Source of the DNA: Allolobophora icterica
Taxonomy: Eukaryota; Annelida; Clitellata; Crassiclitellata; Lumbricidae
Assembly: GCA_963556255.1 (NCBI GenBank)
Contig: OY744616.1
Span: 9,284,770-9,348,769 of the forward strand
Length of the DNA: 64,000 bases
Reading direction: 5' to 3'
Positions 1 to 41,029 of this stretch are shown piece by piece (position 1 is the first letter of the stretch; every line of letters begins with the position of its first letter). The translations under genes and the position numbers were made by a program. The notes beneath the pieces are model-generated. The model was not told the DNA's origin, did not search any database, and worked only from the letters and a program-made list of their open reading frames with translations.

Positions 1-1023
1 AAAATTTTAGAAATCCAAAAAGGCAAGATAGTCAGGCAGCTTGGTGTAAAATTGCTCACTGGAAGACAGAATCATAAAATTTGGCACATGGTAAAAACAT
101 ACGATAAAGAAAAAAATTTAGCTATAGGGCCATCGCAGATTTGCCCCATGGCCTCAATGGCAGCCATTTTCCAAAATGGCCGACAGAGAATAGAGATTTT
201 TCAATATATCAACTTCTGGTTCACTTAGAATCGTGATCTTGGTGTCTAAACATACATATTTAGGGGCAAGGATTCTAATATAACTAATTATAATTACCCA
301 CCTACAAGAGAAAAGCTAATTATGGTAGCCATCTTGAAGTTAAGGTGACCTTAAAATTTAATTTTCCCATTTTGGATTACTTCCTCGTCATGTAAAATTA
401 AAATTATGATTATTATTTTGGTTGTCAAGCATGCAGTATTTTTGGCAAGGATTGCAAGGGAGGTAACCATTTATGAAACTTGGTGTTGTATTCGTGTTCA
501 TGTAGAAATTAAACAAATTCTGGAATATCAACAATTCAGCATGTTATTAATGTTCTCGTAAATGTACAATAAACAATATTACAGCTAGTCCACATTTCGG
601 AACCAGTGTCCAGACAAAGTACTGCCCATAGAGTTATATAACATCGTCAACGTCATTCAAGGTCACATAGTCCTCTACACAGACAGAGACCAGTTCACTG
701 TTGATCAGCTTTCACACATTTGCACTATCCCCTACAGCCCTTCTCGCATCATCATCTGAGCAGTTTACAACAGCCACGAGAAGCTTCGGCAAGTGTTTCC
801 ACCACTTCCTTCGATCGTGTGTAGCCACCCCCAATCACCAGGACATCGTAACATAGGAACAGCTACGAACATCTGTGCCCAGACATGACCTGCCCGGTAG
901 GCAGCTCTCTTAGTGTGTTCGACAAGTGCAGCTTGCGTTGGTGGAAGACTATCCATTGGTCTGCTTTTCTGTGAGAACAGCTGCTTCCGTGCCTCATTCA
1001 CCTTCTCATAACTGCTCCCACGG
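1..1023. mobile_element. Left arm of a long foldback DNA transposon remnant
   Basis: Most of this stretch is the reverse complement of sequence at 2035-3150. Bases about 1-360 pair best with about 2810-3150, which share the stretch around the words gattctgtcttccag and gtctaaacatac. Bases about 600-1020 pair with 2038-2420. About 190 bp at 411-600 have no partner in the right arm. The inner part of the arm is an antisense copy of the 3' end of the transposon ORF lying in the centre. The outer end may continue beyond the window. Confidence 0.75.
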
Positions 1024-1048
1024 CTAACACTCACCATCACTTTCGAAT

Positions 1049-2290
1049 ATGGAGAAATTGCGGCTAGGAACCAAGTCAGACATTGTGAGCTGCCTAGAAG
1101 ACGTGGTTCCCACTTCAACGTATGACGCCATCCCAGATATCCAACCAGGTTCTTCACTGTGTGTATCTACTGCTGATGCTGTTATCCTGGATGAAGCAGT
1201 CATAGTCAACATGCTGAAGTCTGGCACTGCGTGCACATTCTTAGATTATGCCTCCCATGTTTTCTTGCCCTACATCACAAGACAGCAGGAGCATGAGCAT
1301 AGGGTAGATGTGGTATGGGATGAATATGTGCACATTGTGCATGGCAGCATGAAGACAAATACGTGCAGCGTGAGGGGTAAGGGAAGCAGCAGGCACGTGG
1401 AATCTTCTAATGCTCCACCTAGAAACTGGTAACAATTTCTGAGGAATGGCGAAAACAAGTCAGAGTTGTTTCCTTTTTTGAGCCTGCAAATAACAAACCT
1501 TTAAACCGAAACAGAAAGACAGATCATTGTCATACACCGCAAGGACGTGCTCTGTACTCAGCCATGGGACACCACTGGACTTGCTTCTTTTACTCAGGAG
1601 GAAGCTGATACAAGGATTTTGCTGCATGTCTCAGATGCTGCCAAACGTGGCTATCGTAAAGTGATGATCCGCACAGTTGACTCTGATGTGTTGGTATTAG
1701 CCAAAGCAGCAGTTCAGTAGCTCAGCATTGACGAACTGTGGGTTGGCTTTACCTCAGGCAAAAGCTTCAGATACCTATCAACCCATGAAATGGCATGTGC
1801 CCTTGCCTAGAGAAGTGCGTAGCCTTGCCCTTCCTACACGCATTTAGCAGATGTTACACAGTATCATCCTCTGCTGGCCGCGGAAAAAGGACTGTTGGGA
1901 CGTTTGGATGACATTTAACGACGTCACCCCAGCCTTCTGCACATTAGCATCAACTCCCAGTTTTGCTGATGATCAGCTCGAGCCTCGATGCACTGGAGCG
2001 CTTTGCAGTTCTTCTGTATGACCGTGCGAGCAGTGAGAAGAAGGTGAATGAGGCACGGAAGCAGCTGTTCTCACAGAAAAGCAGACCAATGGATGGTCTT
2101 CCACCAACGCAAGCTGCACTTGTGGAACACGCCAAGAGAGCTGCCTACTGGGCAGGTCATGTCTGGGCACAGATGTTCGTAGCTGTTCCTATGTTACCAT
2201 GTCCTGGTGATTGGGAGTGGCTACACACGATCGAAGGAAGTGGTGGAAACACTTGCCGAAGCTTCTCGTGGCTGTTGTAAACTGCTCAGA
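1049..2290 (+). pseudogene. Decayed transposon ORF with EEADTR and DSDVLVLA motifs
   Basis: Translation gives pieces of one protein, broken by in-frame stops near 1430, 1720 and 1810 and by frame changes near 1960 and 2235. The first piece (1049-1432) ends in RGKG...PRNW. In the same frame follow FLRNGENKSELFPFL, then EEADTRILLH and RTVDSDVLVLA at about 1590-1715. In another frame comes LDALERFAVLLYDR...VNEARKQLFSQKSR...LPPTQAALVEH at about 1985-2135. I recognise this as a mobile-element protein common in fish and invertebrate genomes, often annotated as uncharacterised and sometimes carrying a CXC domain. I cannot name the superfamily with certainty. It is inactive here. Confidence 0.65.
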
Positions 2291-3150
2291 TGATGATGCG
2301 AGATAGTGCAAATGTGTGAAAGCTGCTCAACAGTGAACATGTAGTCTGTGTAGCGGCCTATGTGACCTTGAATGACGTGGACAATGTTATATAACTCTGT
2401 GGGCAGTACTTTGTCTGGACACTAGTTTCGAAATTAACATGACGAGGAAGTAATCCAAAATGGGAAAATTAAATTTTAAGGTCACCTTAACTTCAAGATG
2501 GCTACCATAATTAGCTTTTCTCTTGTAGGTGGGTAATTACAATTAGTTCTATTAGAATCCTTGCCCCTAAATATGTATGTTTAGACACCAAGATCACGAT
2601 TCTAAGTGAACCAGAAGCTGAGATATTGAAAAATCTGTATTTGCGGTCGGCCATTTTGGAAAATGGCTGCCATTGAGGCCATGGGGCAATTCTGCGATGG
2701 CCCTATAGCAAAAACATTTCTTTAGAACACGATCATACTATGTACCAAATTTCATGCTTCGATCAGTCAATGAGCAATTGGTTCAAATTTTGGACTGGAC
2801 TGCCCCTTTTAGGTCACCTCAACTTCAAGATGGCTATAATTAGCTTTTCTCTTGTAGGTGGGTAATTATAATTAGTTATATTAGAATCCTTGCCCCTAAA
2901 TATGTATGTTTAGACACCAAGATCACTATTCTAAGTGAACTAGATGCTGAGATATTGAAAAATCTCTATTCTCTGTCGGCCATTTTGGAAAATGGCTGCC
3001 ATTGAGGCCAGGAGGTAAATCTGAGATGGCCCTATAGCTAAATTTTTTCTTCATCGTGTGTTGTAACCATGTACCAAGTTTTATGATTCTGTCTTCCAGT
3101 GAGCAATTCCTTCATATTTTTGCACCAGGCTGCCCCACTAAGAGAAGTCA
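2035..3150. mobile_element. Right arm of the foldback element with a duplicated terminus
   Basis: Bases 2038-2420 mirror 640-1023. From about 2440 the element terminus appears twice in direct orientation, at about 2470-2800 and again at about 2805-3150. Both copies carry aacttcaagatggct, gtaggtgggtaatta and ggccattttggaaaatggc. The outer copy is the better partner of the left end (1-360). The structure is a hairpin-capable element with a tandemly repeated terminal block. Confidence 0.7.
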
Positions 3151-3179
3151 ACTGCCTCCTCTTGCCTCATGGTGGCTAC

Positions 3180-3462
<283 letters not shown>

Positions 3463-3656
3463 AGTAGCACTGTAGCAGTTATGGTAGTAGTGCAACGATA
3501 GTGTCCATTATGCGACGTAACCTTCTGGATACCAGGACCGCTCACAACGACCCATCAAGTCATCATTACCCTCGTATGTATGCCCTAAAGTTGACAAGCC
3601 CTTGAGTCATGCCATACTTTCCGATGAACAATGCAACCAACTGTTACTTTCCACAG

Positions 3657-4600
3657 GCGACCCCAACTACGAACTGTCGTACATGAAGTCGGGTGAGGTG
3701 ACGGCAGCCACCCTGACCATCCGCCGGGTCCTGGACGGCGCCGTCTACGACCTTGAGACGATCCTGACGTCGAGAGACGGGACCGTCCAGTACCAGATGT
3801 CGACGGTCATCCGACCGCGACCTGACCCAGTTAAGCCGGAGTACATCGACAGCCCCGAGTGGCTGCTCGTTGCCCCGGCCCAGATCGAGTACAACAGCAG
3901 CGGAAGCCTCGATATCCACTGTGCCGCGTTCGTCGCCCGCGAGAACACGACCCACACGAACGAGCTGATCATGTCCCGGGCCACGCTCTCGGAGGACGGT
4001 GTCTTCCGCGTCGAGCCACTCCTTCGAATCCACAAGGACACGCAGGACGTCGTCGAGGGCAGACACGACAACGTCATGTTCATCGGGAAACGCGTGACGA
4101 CGTCCGTCGGTCACGTCATCTACTACATCCGGTTGTCGAGGAAGAGCGCCACGCAGGAATTCGCCGGCGTCTACCAGTGCAGCATGGAGAGAAAGGAGGA
4201 CCGACTGTTCCTCCTGTCGACCGTTCGGATGATCGGTGGCGGTCCAGTCCTCCCTGTGACCCCGTTCGTCGAGCTCGTCTCCTGCGAGGACAACTTCGAC
4301 AAGCGGCGGAACATACTTCAGCTGACCGAAGGAGTGGCCACGTGTTTCCGGTGTCGGGCTGTTGCCGGTCCGACCGTTAACGTCACTGTCTACAGGGGAA
4401 CACAGGAGCTACGTCAGAGACCGGGAATTGGTGTCACGAGGTATTTCAATGTCTTTGATAGTGGCTACAAAGAGGCGACCTATACCTTCCACAGTCCCAG
4501 TGCCTCTGTCGATAATGGAGTCTACTACTGCCATGCCAGTTACGCCGATCCCGTGCAGTTCAACATAACTGTCACTAGACGTAGGCGCGGGTATTACTGA
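3657..4600 (+). CDS. Terminal exon of an immunoglobulin-domain protein
   Basis: An open frame runs to a TGA at 4598-4600. A strong 3' splice site (gttactttccacag) ends at 3656, and composition turns GC-rich exactly there, so I place the exon start at 3657, phase 1, the usual phase for Ig exons. The translation reads back in frame to an ATG at 3602, which I think is fortuitous. I see two clear Ig-like folds. The first has Cys in LDIHCAAF and in FAGVYQCSM (about residues 105 and 193 counted from 3602). The second has Cys in ATCFRCRA and in DNGVYYCHA. A partial fold precedes them. There is no transmembrane segment, and the protein ends in a basic RRRRGYY tail. Several N-x-S/T sequons are present. 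Upstream exons must lie left of the window, beyond the transposon. The partner and function are unknown. Confidence 0.72.
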
Positions 4601-4750
4601 ATGCAGTTAGAAGCACACAGCTGTTTCGTTTACTTAACACTGAGACTACTAAGAAGGCATTGACTTAGAATCGGCCATTGACCGGTGCCTTATGATGCTG
4701 CGAATTGCGCTGTTGTGAGGTACTTACAAGGGGCTATAGCAGATGCCCAT

Positions 4751-5162
4751 AAATGCCTATCAATTTACTTACTTACTTATTCACCCATCCACCAACCCAC
4801 TCGCATGCTCACTCAATTATTCACTCACTCATTTACTTAATCACTCACTCACGCACCCACTCACTCATTCACTCACGTACTCATTACATCATTCACTCAC
4901 CCACCAATTCACTCAATCATTCACTTAATCTCTCACGCAGTCACTCTTTCACTCACGCACCCATGTACTCAATCACCACGCACCCAATCAATCTCTCTCA
5001 CCAACCCATTCACTCAATCATTCACTCACCCATTCACTCACTCATTCGCTCAATCACTCATTCGCTCAATCACTCATTCGCTCAATCACTCATTCGCTCA
5101 ATCACTCATTCGTTCAATCACTCACCCACTCACTCAATCACTCTCACGCACTCACTTTCTTA
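4751..5162. repeat. Degenerate (ACTC)n / CTCATTCGCTCAAT tandem repeat
   Basis: Tetranucleotide ACTC/ATTC/AATC variants, including about five tandem units of cactcattcgctcaat at 5032-5110. It begins about 150 bp after the Ig stop codon and could lie in that gene's 3' UTR. I see no gene in 4601-5930. Confidence 0.85.
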
Positions 5163-5621
5163 TAATTACCGCAGCATGGACACTTTGACTAGACCGAACT
5201 AGTTCAGATCGATTCAGAACAGCTCAGTCAGATCAGTCTGGTGCAAATCAGATTGGATTGGACTTTGATTGGGTTGGATTAGATTAGCTTTGATTAGACT
5301 TGAACTCTTACCATGAACGCTATCATTTAATTAATTTAGTTCCCCGCGACTGTAATTGTATATTTATTGTCATCCTGAAAATGTGGCTGCACTGGTTTTT
5401 GCCTGCGTGAATGGCTAAGATAAACTTACTATTTGCAATATCACCTTTAGCAAATGGAATGATTGGTTTTTTTTAGAAAGAAAGTAGTGAAGGACTCAGT
5501 GACTACATTTTAAACAGTGTTTCACGCTTTACGCAACAGATACCAAATTAATCGAATTTAATCGATTAATCTAAGTTAAATTTTGGATATTAATCGATTA
5601 ATTTATTTTAATCAGTACCAG

Positions 5622-5726
<105 letters not shown>

Positions 5727-5852
5727 TTATCTTGCATGTTGACCGGAGAGGCATTGTCGAATAGAGAAGTGATAATTTTATGGCATGATTTTCTGGACTA
5801 TTTACTTCATAAAATACAATACAGCGAGGCAGTGAGGGTCATGTTGGGGTCT

Positions 5853-5856
5853 GAGC

Positions 5857-5894
<38 letters not shown>

Positions 5895-5898
5895 GCTC
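5853..5898. repeat. (TA)n hairpin bounded by gagccgat / atcggctc
   Basis: A TA run of about 32 bp is flanked by exact inverted 8-mers, so the whole 46-bp block is a perfect palindrome. It lies just outside the proximal edge of duplicon A. Confidence 0.9.
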
Positions 5899-6004
5899 TA
5901 AGTCATTCAGGTAAAGAAGCAGACGGATACGGCGCTTATGGTGCTGTGGAAGTGGTGTATGGCCAAGCATCTCCACAAGGCTGATGTCATATAAATCTCA
6001 CAAC

Positions 6005-6182
6005 CAGGGGCGTCTATCGCCCCTAAGTCACTAATTTTGAGCAACTTCCCCTTCCCCTCTTTTTCCCTTCCCCTTCTTTCCCCCCACCCCCTAAAATGGT
6101 GGCACACACACTGTCAGATCTTTTCCCCCTATTTTTTGGATGGGGCATTTGCTCCAAGGTTTCTGTGGTGTAGACGCCCCTG
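6005..6182. mobile_element. hAT-type MITE, TSD CTCACAAC
   Basis: The termini are CAGGGGCGTCTA and TAGACGCCCCTG. The 8-bp direct repeats CTCACAAC at 5997-6004 and 6183-6190 are exact. The paralogous site in unit D (near 61720) reads gtcacaactcag with no insert, confirming the empty site. It lies about 300 bp beyond the gene A stop codon. Confidence 0.9.
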
Positions 6183-6478
6183 CTCACAACTCAATTCCAT
6201 GCCTCACGGAGTGTCTGCAAAAGTTCTGCTCAACATTAAACAACAACAACAACCAATCGCCTCGATGATAAAATATAAAAACTGCAACATTGCAAACAAG
6301 ATTCTTGATGACAACATTAACAATGGCAATAAACAATTAGCAAGGTTCTTCATGACCACATTAGCAATGACAATGTCGTCGGATTATGGCGTCGCACCTG
6401 AGTACGCGTTCGCTGACAACAGGTGACGTCTTGTGGCGGTAAGAAGATGACGTCAGTACATGGAAGACCCTGACATCA

Positions 6479-19865
<13,387 letters not shown>

Positions 19866-19943
19866 TGCCTCCAAAGCTACGTTCATGCCTTTTCTCTTAA
19901 AAATTGAACTCCACGAAGTTCATGGAAGTCCAGGCCGCAAGTC
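19866..19943 (-). promoter_or_regulatory. Gene A 5' UTR segment with a conserved acceptor
   Basis: A splice acceptor (ttgattcgcag) ends at 19944. The same arrangement occurs in copy B (exon from 38914) and copy C (exon from 58304), with similar leader sequence up to the ATG. A non-coding exon therefore probably lies upstream. Confidence 0.5.
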
Positions 19944-20120
19944 CTGCGAATCAAAAATTTTCAGTAGAATCAAATCGAATCAGAGATTACCACTTTGATA
20001 TTCATGTAAGTAAGTAAGGAAGTATATTCTTTATTTTCCACTCACTGCTTATACCGCACTTTTACATTTGTTTATACAATATAAAGCAGACCGGACCCCT
20101 GAACAATGCTGGCGTTGAGG

Positions 20121-20345
20121 TTAGTATAATAATAATAATATTTATTCTTTAATTAAGCGCCTGCAAACGCACTGCGCTGTACAAGTACATGTTATGCGAT
20201 AAATCTTAACTACTAACAGAACAGACAGCCTGCAATACACGGCGCAAATTGCAGCCTACAAAGCATGTCCGCCTATGGGACTTGATCTCTGTACGTCTCG
20301 CACTCTACGCCAGATGTTATCCAATGCGCTATCGGACGTTAACTT
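20121..20345 (-). mobile_element. tRNA-derived SINE
   Basis: On the minus strand, GATAGCGCATTGG (A-box-like) is followed about 40 bp on by GATCAAGTCCC (B-box-like), then a body ending agcgcttaattaaagaataaat and a (TTA)n tail. Found only in spacer A. Confidence 0.65.
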
Positions 20346-20498
20346 GATAGCACATGGTATCACAGTAGCACAGTTATCAATACCGCATCAATGTAGATCT
20401 GATAACTATTCAGCTGTTTAAAATAAATTAAACTAAGAATTGAGTTCATCAACAGAATTAAAATAACATAAATAGAACGTTTACAGCAACTTGCAAAA

Positions 20499-20649
20499 TG
20501 CAGACGCTACCTCGCTGACGGCCAAAATGGAGGATGTGTCACACGACGAAATGTTATCCAATTACACTTCAAACCTGCTCCCGCTAGATCTACGAGAGCT
20601 CGTTGGCTTATATAATTTGGATGCTACATTGCGACAATCGCAGCCGTTT
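20499..20649. promoter_or_regulatory. Conserved upstream block, putative promoter/exon 1 region of gene A
   Basis: The stretch around gacggccaaaatggaggatgt is strongly conserved upstream of gene B (39285-39435) and gene C (58530-58676). On the transcript strand it holds ATTGG (inverted CCAAT), CCATTTTGG and a possible donor GTCAGCGAG|GTAGCG. In copy A a TATATAA lies at about 20611. On the plus strand it carries a short ORF starting MEDVSHDE. Both roles are inferred. Confidence 0.35.
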
Positions 20650-21307
20650 ATGAGTTAAAATTAATGTAGTCTCATGTCGCGTTGCTCGCAGCAATTCAAA
20701 ACCCCATCCACGCGTAGTGGAAAATTAAAACAATTAGTTTACAATAAAGAACGTCAAGGGCTAGGCCCTAATCATTTTTCGAATCATTAGGCCTACGTCT
20801 TTTTCAAATCTAACCGAATACTGCCGTCCGATTCGATTTCGAATCCAATATCGAAGCCTCGCAGATCCATATAATTCAGGTATAGAATCTTTCGAGTCCT
20901 TAAAACTTTGACTAGCTTCCCAGCATAAGCTTCATTCTGAATCAAGGAGTGACAAAACTAACAGCTAAGAGTGGCTTTAGCGACTCAAATGGGATAGAAC
21001 ATTTGATGAGCAGGTTGAAAGTCGGTCCTTAATGCAACTGTTCGTTGTAGGCCTACATAACACGTAGTCTACAACGGGTGTCAAAATAGCACAGTATACG
21101 GTATACGCTGTGCAAATCTCAACCATACGTTGTGTGGGCGTGTTGGCGTGTCCGTGTCATACTTCGTCTTACACGACATTCAAAGCACGAACAGCAGAGC
21201 GCTTTCCTCATAACTGGCTCCGAGACGACAAGGTTGGCAGACGACTTCCGTTTTTCCTATTCATTGCTCATAGCGCCTATGATTAGCGAACACCGTGAAA
21301 GATGCTT

Positions 21308-21352
21308 TATGAATGTTCAATACAATACAATACAATACAATACAATACAAAA
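21308..21352. repeat. (AATAC)n pentanucleotide repeat
   Basis: About seven units of caatacaatacaa. Similar short runs occur near 9758 and 29965. Confidence 0.9.
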
Positions 21353-21370
21353 ACTCATCTGTGCCGCCTT

Positions 21371-22880
21371 TGTTCTCTAAGATTTTTGTTTTCCTGTTTT
21401 AGTCTGATAACTGGCTGTTCCTTGCGCAACAAGAATCATTTCCTTGTGAGCACTGTATATATTGACGCCGCATAAGTTGTAGGGTAAAGCTGAGTTGACG
21501 AGTGTAATGATATTGGTAATTTAGCAAATTCATTATTTCGCACGTAGAAAGAAATTTCCTCAAATCTCTTGGTGCTTTTGGGATACTTCAATCAGAGAAA
21601 TAAACATAAACAGATAAGTTAACAAGCAGACAGACAGACAAAGACATTCACACGGCAAAAGGACAGAATGGTCAGACAGAATCGGCTGAGTGGAACACAG
21701 TATCTGCCCATTTGTCTGCCTCCCTGTCGGTACGACAGGGAGGCAGACAAATGGGCAGATACAAAGGCAGACAAACGAAATGTAGACAAGGAGACAAACC
21801 AATGTGCAATATAGAAATGACGAAACTCAGTGAGTGTGTGGAAGACTGTGGTAGTCTTTCTTGAAGTTTCCATAACAACAGTTGAGAGAAAATTGCCATC
21901 GGAAAGCCCACATCGATATTCCGAAAGCTCTAATCGAAACAAGCACAGCGTTTGTCATAACCAATGTCAATATTTAGGACAGTTGGGGTCGGTGGCCACG
22001 CTCCGTCTAGAACGCAATGTTACGCTTCAATGCGTGCCACTAAAGCGTCGCAGTCTAAGTCCGTTCTTGTGTGGGGGAGAGATACAGACTAACGTACGTG
22101 TTTTACTAGTACCCCCACTGGGTAACTGTATCGCCTGCTCAGACAAACATCCCAATCAGATCATCTTACCAAGGTCTTTATGGACCTGTAGCTAAGACCT
22201 TAATATGAGTTAGATCATGTTACCAATATTTTTATGAACACGTTGCTAAGACCTTAATATGCTCTAGACCATGTTACCAAGGTCTGTACATAACTATATT
22301 TTGGATCCTGGACCCGATCGTATGAACCAGTGGTAACGGATTATTTCTCTAAGTAGGCATCATCTTGAAAGACCATGAGACTGCAATTGTATACTAATTA
22401 GAACTGAAATATCAACCACCATATACTTTTACGTATGTAGAATAGCATAATAATAGATACATGCTTCGTTTTGTTACACTGATGTGGCTGATCGTCGAGT
22501 AACGTAATAAAAACAAGAGATCAGGCTTCATTCTTTGTTATTAGCATTATCAATGCTAATGGTAATTGTATTTGCCAATTTATAATTATATAGCGCCACT
22601 TCGAACAGACTCATCAAACTAACACAGTAAAATCACGATTGAACAAAATCGTCTTCAAGCGTTTGCGGAAAAACATGCGTATGTCTATCATTACCTTAAT
22701 TATCATCAGCATCAACACTATTACTATCATTATTACTATTATTACTAATTAGTAACTCTGGTTAAAAAATCATTACTTAGCCAAATACCAACTACGTTAA
22801 CAACGCGCAACTTGGTTTGACATGTCTATTGCGGCGGTGTCTAGTGTCACATCTACCTACGACGCACCAAAACCAAGCCG
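21371..22880. other. Spacer A-B, no gene recognised
   Basis: AT-rich sequence not matched in the other spacers. It holds a perfect 61-nt hairpin (21701-21761) and about three diverged units of 60 bp with taagaccttaatatg and atgttaccaa at 22160-22290. I see no credible coding exon. Confidence 0.6.
21701..21761. repeat. Perfect 29-bp inverted repeat with 3-nt loop
   Basis: The arms 21701-21729 and 21733-21761 are exact reverse complements around gta. Confidence 0.93.
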
Positions 22881-23199
22881 TAATCAGGTCAACATCCAAA
22901 AGATAATATAATAGTTCACGCCTCACTATTATATCTGCAAAAGTTCTGCTCAATTCTAAATGATAACAACAAACATAACCTCGATGATAAAATTGCATAT
23001 TCCAACAAACAAACAAACAATAGTCTTGATGACAACATTAACAGTGGCAATAAACAATTAGCAAGATTCTTCAAGACCACATTAACATTAAGAATCTCGT
23101 CAGATTATGGCGTCGCAACTGAGTACGCGTCCACTGGCAGCAGGTGACGTCTTGTGGCGGTAAGAAGATGACGTCAGGACATGGAATACCCTGACGTCA

Positions 23200-38840
<15,641 letters not shown>

Positions 38841-38914
38841 TGCCTCCAAAGTTACCTTCAATCCTTTTCTCTTAAAAACTGAACTCCATGTAAGTCCAGT
38901 CCTTGTGTAGGGAC

Positions 38915-39480
38915 CTGCGAATAAACATTTATCAGTTGAATCGAATCTCGAATCGAATCAGTTTTGTATTCATCTAGTGTGTCCTTGATAGCACATGTGT
39001 ACCACGGAAACATGGTGATCGATATATTAATCGTAATCGTAATCCTAATCTCCAATTTTCTAGAGCGCCACTGTAAAGCTGAGCGCAAAACACCAGCTTA
39101 TTCACGAGCGCTGCGACGTATCCGAAGAGTTTTCCAGAGATCGATATTGATGTTGGCAATATCAATGTTGACCTAATTACTTTACAGCAGTAAAAAATCA
39201 ATTAAACTAAAAATTAAGTTAATTAACATAATTAAAATAACATAAATATTAGAACTTTCACAACAACTTGCAAAATTCAGACGCTACCTCACTGACGGCC
39301 AAAATGGAGGATGTGTCAGTGATTGTGTCACACGACGAAATATTATCCAATAGCATTTCTAACCTGCTCCTGCTAGATTGTCAGCTCGTTGGCCATTTGG
39401 ATTCTTCGTTACAGCAATCACAGCCGCGTATTAAATGAAAGCTAAATTTTGGTTTCATCGATGAGCTTTAGTCCTCGATT
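38915..39480 (-). promoter_or_regulatory. Conserved upstream region of gene B
   Basis: The exon 1 acceptor (tattcgcag) ends at 38915. The conserved block around gacggccaaaatggaggatg is at 39293-39315, with ATTGG on the transcript strand at about 39347-39351. A plus-strand short ORF beginning MEDVSVIVSHDE is present. Confidence 0.35.
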
Positions 39481-40565
39481 GTTATTCAAAAACATATACA
39501 AAACTCAGACCACTAATTAGGCCTAGTCGTCACACTGAACATGTTCTATGAAACTACAATTTTAAAACAAAGTTCTAAAAAATCCGAATAAAGTTTAAGA
39601 TTGAGTTGTTTTAAGCAAGCGATACAAACTTTTATACAAAGTTTTCGGAAATTTTCGATAAAAAGTAATTTTAGAAGGTCGATCGCTAAATCTAGTCGAG
39701 GTGCCATGACACTGCAGGGATATAGGTCTACTTCGGCTGTCGGTGATTCGTAGCACGGAGTTAAATCTTATTGATTTTTCTTTATGATAAAATTCAGAAA
39801 TTTATAAACGACCTCCCGATTTCATTCACCTAGTTGGTCTTTAGAAATTATGGTAGGCCTATAACATTTCTGCCAGTAGCCAGGAAGTAGTGCTGGTTTG
39901 ATTTAGGCCTAAGCTGTAAATTTTGAGTAGCTGTTTCAATAAACGCACGTGAGAGCGCGGGCGTAATAGAAGCGTCTGCATTGAATTTGACGATCCCTAA
40001 GTTCTATGTTGAATCGTCTGTAGCCGCAAACGTAGGGTAGGCCACGCAAGAGCAAATGATAATTTGATAAGTTTGTGAACATTTTAGTTGACTGAAGATC
40101 GAGGTATTTCTGTACGTTATGTTTCTGTTGAACAATGAGTTATAATCAAGAAGAATTTCTTATCTTGATCTTATCTGAATCCCCGATTGATACACGCATG
40201 CTTCCTAAGCTCCCAGAAATCATGGATGAGTTAGCTGAAGAAGTGGCGGACAGAGGTAATGAACCAGAGGGGTTGAGGGAAGATTGAACCCCAGAGGAAG
40301 AAGAGGTATCAAGCTCTGGTGCATTTGCCTTGTCAGATAATATATCAGAAGAAACTACAATTCAGTCTGCTTGTGGATCGAAAACGAACTCTAGTGCGTT
40401 GTCAAGGACGACAACCGTCCTCCATCCGAGGACCGCATACGCCAATCCTGGAATTCTGGTAGCTCCACTTCCGGAAATGAACCCCCAGCCGTTAGAGGAA
40501 ATGAACAAATTGAATGTGATTAGCCAGCCTCCTGTGGTAAGGCTCAGTGATGGCCTGCAGGTTAA

Positions 40566-41029
40566 GAGGCCATCCACATATTACGTACGCAATGAGGGGG
40601 ATCGGGGGTCGGATTTAGGCGATTTTGCGTACGGGTGCGAACGGGGGGAGGGGGGACAAAATGTGTACGTACGTAAAATAAATGTCAAATTATGACGTCC
40701 ACATTAGCCTATTTATAACTGTGTATTGTCCTATAGTCGTCCGATGGCATTTTATTACATTATAATTATAAAAGCCATGTGCAGCTATTCTGTGCTGTGA
40801 ACGAGACACCAATAATTTGTCTATATCCTTCAATCTGGCCTAAAGTGCAGACAGTCAGGCTGCCTGGAGCTGTCGAGACACTTTCTGCAGCTGGTCTTGG
40901 GGGGGGGGGTGCGTCAGGCGTACATACGCAGGTGGGGGGGTGTGGAAGAAAGTACGCTTGCGAACAGGGGGGGGGACAAGGGGGTCCAATCTTACGGGAT
41001 TTTTGCGTACGTAATATATGGATGGACCC
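40566..41029. mobile_element. Inverted-repeat element with GAGGCCATCC ends, TSD TAA
   Basis: The ends are gaggccatccacatattacg and cgtaatatatggatggaccc, with TAA at 40563-40565 and 41030-41032. Spacer C-D has the empty site caggttaagccgcc near 59850. The interior is rich in G runs and tacgtacg. Confidence 0.85.

Noticed and set aside
3644..4380. Long open frames antisense to, or shifted within, the Ig exon
   Set aside because: They are shadow frames in GC-rich coding DNA. Only the 3602-4600 frame shows Ig motifs and a matching splice phase.
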